Origin: Acidobacteriota bacterium
GTDB lineage: Bacteria; Acidobacteriota; Thermoanaerobaculia; Multivoradales; SZUA-115
Direction: 5' to 3'
Assembly (NCBI GenBank): GCA_003231035.1
Contig: QIHU01000033.1
Span: 1 to 8,290 of the forward strand
Length of the DNA: 8,290 nt
The translations under genes were made by a program, and so were the position numbers. Shown piece by piece: positions 6,626 to 8,290 of the stretch (within the stretch, counting starts at the first letter, position 1; each line of letters opens with the position of its first letter). A model generated the notes under the pieces. The model did no database searches and was not told where the DNA came from. It saw only the letters and a program-made list of their open reading frames with translations.

Positions 6626-6655
6626 CGGGCCTCAGCGGGCCTCATAGGGCCTCAG
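6626..6655. repeat. Three 10-bp tandem repeats between convergent genes
   Basis: CGGGCCTCAG (6626-6635), CGGGCCTCAT (6636-6645) and AGGGCCTCAG (6646-6655) follow each other without a gap, all sharing GGGCCTCA. They fill the whole space between the etfA stop and the stop of the opposite-strand methyltransferase gene, and the last copy contains that stop codon. The self-complementary GGCC cores could form short hairpins in RNA from either strand, but there is no T-run, so I do not call a terminator. Confidence 0.8.
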
Positions 6656-7422
6656 CGGCGTCGACGAGCCAACTCGAACAACGCCACCGCCACCGCGACA
6701 GTGGCGTTGAGCGATTCGACCGGAGGCGCTAGCGGGATCGAGATCTGGATCTCAGTCCGCTGCCGCAATTCGTCACTGAGGCCCGGACCCTCGGCGCCGA
6801 CGGCTAGAATGAGAGGCGGCTGTAAGTCGGCGCGGTAGAGATCTGTTCCGCCGCTGGTGGCAAGGCAAGCCCAACGAGGGGCGGTTTGGGAAAGATGGTC
6901 GTTCAACTCCTCAGCCTCCACCTGGCGAGCGACCGGCAAGCGCAACAGGCTGCCGGCCGAGGCACGCAAGGCGCGTGGGTGGTTGGGGTGCACCGTGCCC
7001 GGCGACAGGGCCATTCCATCGGCATCCGCCGCCTCCGCAACGCGGGCTAGCGCTCCCAAATTTCCCGGATCCTGCAAGCCATCGCAATAGATCCAGAGCC
7101 CGGCTCCAGAGGTCGGGAGGATCTCCACGCCGCCGCGGGGCAATCGTGCCACAGCCAACAAACCGCGCGGCGAGTCGGCGTCCATTACCGAGTTCAACAG
7201 CCGCTGCGCCACTAAGGTGGGTGGCTTGGGGAGGTGGCTCAACAGCGAGCCACCGCGGTCACTGGCTTGGAATTCCGGGGTGGCGAAGAGCTCCTCGATC
7301 ACCACGTCGGCGGCCAGTGCCTCACTGACTAGATGAGGTCCCTCCAGCAATGCGCGATCGCCTTTACAACGCTGGAGACGCCGAATATCCTTCAGTCTTG
7401 GGTTCTTGGGGCTGGAGATCAT
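6652..7422 (-). CDS. SpoU/TrmH-family RNA 2'-O-methyltransferase (RlmB/TsnR-like)
   Basis: A 256-residue protein expected to transfer a methyl group from S-adenosylmethionine to a ribose 2'-OH, probably in 23S rRNA. The N-terminal part (ISSPKNPRLKDIRRLQRCKGDRALLEGPHLVSEAL) is the substrate-binding L30e-like domain typical of the RlmB/TsnR branch. The SPOUT domain shows its three motifs: DGLQDPGNLGALARVAEAAD (114-133, motif 1), ILAVGAEGPGLSDELRQ (motif 2) and ISIPLAPPVESLNATVAVAV (motif 3), which form the SAM-binding trefoil knot. The exact nucleotide target cannot be read from sequence. The ATG at 7422 fits the family start MISS-NPR. A TTG at 7431 would add three residues. Neither has a good Shine-Dalgarno. 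It faces etfA tail to tail and is divergent from the gene at 7473. Confidence 0.88.
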   Translation of the reverse strand: MISSPKNPRLKDIRRLQRCKGDRALLEGPHLVSEALAADVVIEELFATPEFQASDRGGSLLSHLPKPPTLVAQRLLNSVMDADSPRGLLAVARLPRGGVEILPTSGAGLWIYCDGLQDPGNLGALARVAEAADADGMALSPGTVHPNHPRALRASAGSLLRLPVARQVEAEELNDHLSQTAPRWACLATSGGTDLYRADLQPPLILAVGAEGPGLSDELRQRTEIQISIPLAPPVESLNATVAVAVALFELARRRR

Positions 7423-7472
7423 GGTGTCCAAATACCTGGGCAGACGATGCAGTGGACGTAAGGGTGGGGTAG
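7423..7472. other. 50-bp divergent intergenic region
   Basis: Separates the methyltransferase gene from the DUF84-like gene. AAGG at 7460-7463 is a plausible ribosome binding site for the rightward gene. On the minus strand TATTTG (7434-7429) could be a -10 box that would start transcription almost at the methyltransferase ATG, but no good -35 (GTCCAC at 17 bp) supports it. Both promoters would have to be packed here or lie inside the neighbouring genes. Confidence 0.4.
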
Positions 7473-8093
7473 ATGAAGAGCGACGACCATATCAAGGAGC
7501 TCTGGGAGGACTTGAACCGCGGCATCGAGGTAACCCTGGCCAGTGACGCGGCCGACCGCCAGGCGGGGGTTCGCGATGGCTTCCGGCGCTACTTTCACCA
7601 AGTGATGGGGCGGAGCATGGCGATCGCCGTAGTCCCGCGGAGCTGTGACGAAGTGGCTTCCGGCCTACCCGCGGACGATGGAGCCACTCTCAATTTGGTC
7701 TACCGCAAGGCCGAAGGGCTGCTCGCCAGGCTGGGCGACGCCTACCAGTTCTATGTCGCCAGCGAGGGTGGTTTGGAGACCCTAGAGGTCGCTGGCAAGA
7801 GCCTGCACTTCATTCGTAACTGGACGGTGCTCCTCGGTCCCTTTGGCCAAGCCTGGGGCTGTAGCGCCTCACTGCAACTGCCGCGCCAATTGATTGAGAG
7901 TCTCGATGGTGGCGACTCCAACGAGGCGAACTCGATGGTGGCCATGCCGGGCAAGCGTCGCGGCGGCGGGATGATCAGTTCGCTGACCCACGGTGCCGAA
8001 AATCGACGCAGCGCGGTGGCTCAATCGACCTTCAACGCCTTGTGCAGCCTCTTCTTCGGTCGGGTGGATTTTCCGCATCGGAGCAGCCGGTGA
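7473..8093 (+). CDS. DUF84/YjjX-like protein (possible inosine/xanthosine triphosphatase)
   Basis: A 206-residue soluble protein with no signal or membrane segment. I match it by pattern to the DUF84 family, whose characterised member YjjX removes ITP and XTP from the nucleotide pool. Points of match: IEVTLASDAADRQAGVRDGFRRYF (18-41) resembles the N-terminal substrate-binding strand-helix; GATLNLVYRKAEGLL (70-84) resembles the GAxNRAxxA helix; YQFYVASEGGLETL (91-104) resembles DFxVGiEGGi with the conserved acidic E98; WGCSASLQLPRQLIESL (128-144) resembles GxSxSxxLP; GGMISSLTHGAENRR (165-179) resembles GxigxLT-G-xtR. The usual N-x-x-K of the first motif is D-x-x-R here and the GARNRA helix is altered, so activity may differ. 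AAGG lies nine bases before the ATG. Function is a family-level inference. Confidence 0.6.
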   Translation: MKSDDHIKELWEDLNRGIEVTLASDAADRQAGVRDGFRRYFHQVMGRSMAIAVVPRSCDEVASGLPADDGATLNLVYRKAEGLLARLGDAYQFYVASEGGLETLEVAGKSLHFIRNWTVLLGPFGQAWGCSASLQLPRQLIESLDGGDSNEANSMVAMPGKRRGGGMISSLTHGAENRRSAVAQSTFNALCSLFFGRVDFPHRSSR

Positions 8094-8112
8094 CGACGAT
8101 TCATTCTCTCTC

Positions 8113-8121
8113 TGCTACCAT
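8113..8121 (+). promoter_or_regulatory. Candidate extended -10 element upstream of metK
   Basis: TGCTACCAT (8113-8121, counting the flanking base) contains TG, one base, then TACCAT, four of six to the -10 consensus. The best -35-like hexamer, GTGACG at 8090-8095, would be 20 bp away, so this would rely on the extended -10. Transcription would begin near 8128, giving a leader of about 80 bases. Found by eye only. Confidence 0.35.
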
Positions 8122-8127
8122 CCGCGA

Positions 8128-8207
8128 GCGCGCGCTAGAGCGCGTTGCACACCGCAACCATTACACCTTCCAGCGGAGCGCGGCTCCGCTGCTCCAAGGA
8201 GCGATCG
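8128..8207 (+). promoter_or_regulatory. Structured metK leader: three hairpins and a possible anti-Shine-Dalgarno
   Basis: Hairpin 1: CGCGC 8131-8135, loop TAGA, GCGCG 8140-8144. Hairpin 2: GTTGC 8144-8148, loop of five, GCAAC 8154-8158; it shares base 8144 with hairpin 1. Hairpin 3: AGCGGAGC 8172-8179, loop GCG, GCTCCGCT 8183-8190, a perfect 8-bp stem. Just after it GCTCC (8191-8195) is complementary to GGAGC (8198-8202), which contains the metK ribosome binding site AAGGAG (8196-8201). GGAGC and GCTCC each occur twice, so pairings can be exchanged and the ribosome site exposed or hidden. It does not match a SAM riboswitch class that I can recognise. Structure is directly readable; a regulatory role is inference. 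Confidence 0.45.
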
Positions 8208-8290
8208 ATGAGCGCTGAGAACTCCTATCTCTTCACTTCAGAGTCGGTGACCGAAGGACATCCTGACAAGGTCGCCGATCAAATTTCGGA
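8208..8290 (+). CDS. metK: S-adenosylmethionine synthetase, N-terminal 27 codons (3' end outside window)
   Basis: Starts MSAENSYLFTSESVTEGHPD, continuing KVADQIS, which is the unmistakable MetK N-terminus. H18 and D20 of the GHPDK motif are the conserved residues that act on and bind ATP and magnesium. The enzyme makes S-adenosylmethionine from methionine and ATP in the cytoplasm, the methyl donor also used by the SpoU-family enzyme encoded nearby. AAGGAG sits six bases upstream of the ATG. The gene lies 114 bases after the DUF84-like gene in the same direction, behind a structured leader. Only the first 83 bases are in the window. Confidence 0.97.
   Translation, partial: MSAENSYLFTSESVTEGHPDKVADQIS

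Noticed and set aside
6626..6655. Rho-independent terminator between etfA and the methyltransferase gene
   Set aside because: The repeats can form only short GGCC stems and no T-run follows on either strand.
8172..8190. Perfect hairpin as a terminator for the DUF84-like gene
   Set aside because: No T-run follows; the next bases are the metK ribosome binding site region, so a translational role is more likely than termination.

Overview
This high-GC window comes from a bacterial chromosome and is built almost entirely of tightly packed housekeeping genes. The cell must be a Gram-negative (diderm) bacterium, because the left half holds a complete Tol-Pal envelope operon. The style of Pal (a CDERGTNE motif, then GEERPVCT and CWWRNRRAH near the C-terminus), a lipoprotein-type CpoB and the EtfB type suggest an Acidobacteriota-like or deltaproteobacteria-like lineage. 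That assignment is from memory of family sequences and is tentative. No mobile element, CRISPR array, tRNA or rRNA is visible.

Left half (1-4608, minus strand): transcription runs right to left through tolQ, tolR, a tolA/tonB-like gene, tolB, pal and the first 114 codons of cpoB (ybgF), which leaves the window at its left edge. This is the classical tol-pal order without ybgC at the head. TolQ, TolR and the TolA-like protein form the proton-driven inner-membrane motor. TolB is the periplasmic beta-propeller, Pal is the outer-membrane, peptidoglycan-binding lipoprotein, and CpoB links the system to cell-wall synthesis at division. A good candidate promoter (TGGACA, 17 bp, extended -10 TGcTACTTT) lies 46-75 bases upstream of tolQ. 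Pal appears to lack about nine residues, including the conserved arginine helix of the OmpA-like domain, which is the most notable protein-level oddity here.

Middle (4609-6655): a 239-bp divergent intergenic region separates tolQ from etfB-etfA on the plus strand. The two ETF genes overlap by 4 bases (GTGA) and encode the two subunits of an electron transfer flavoprotein. etfA converges on a SpoU/TrmH-family RNA methyltransferase gene on the minus strand. The 26-bp gap between them is made of three 10-bp tandem repeats that run into the methyltransferase stop codon.

Right (6652-8290): the methyltransferase gene is divergent, across 50 bp, from a plus-strand gene for a protein resembling the DUF84/YjjX (inosine/xanthosine triphosphatase-like) family. 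A 114-bp leader follows, then the first 27 codons of metK (S-adenosylmethionine synthetase). The leader holds three consecutive hairpins and complementary copies of GGAGC/GCTCC that could mask or free the metK ribosome binding site. It is the best candidate in the window for an undescribed regulatory element. Apart from this leader and the Pal anomaly, I see no hidden novel system.
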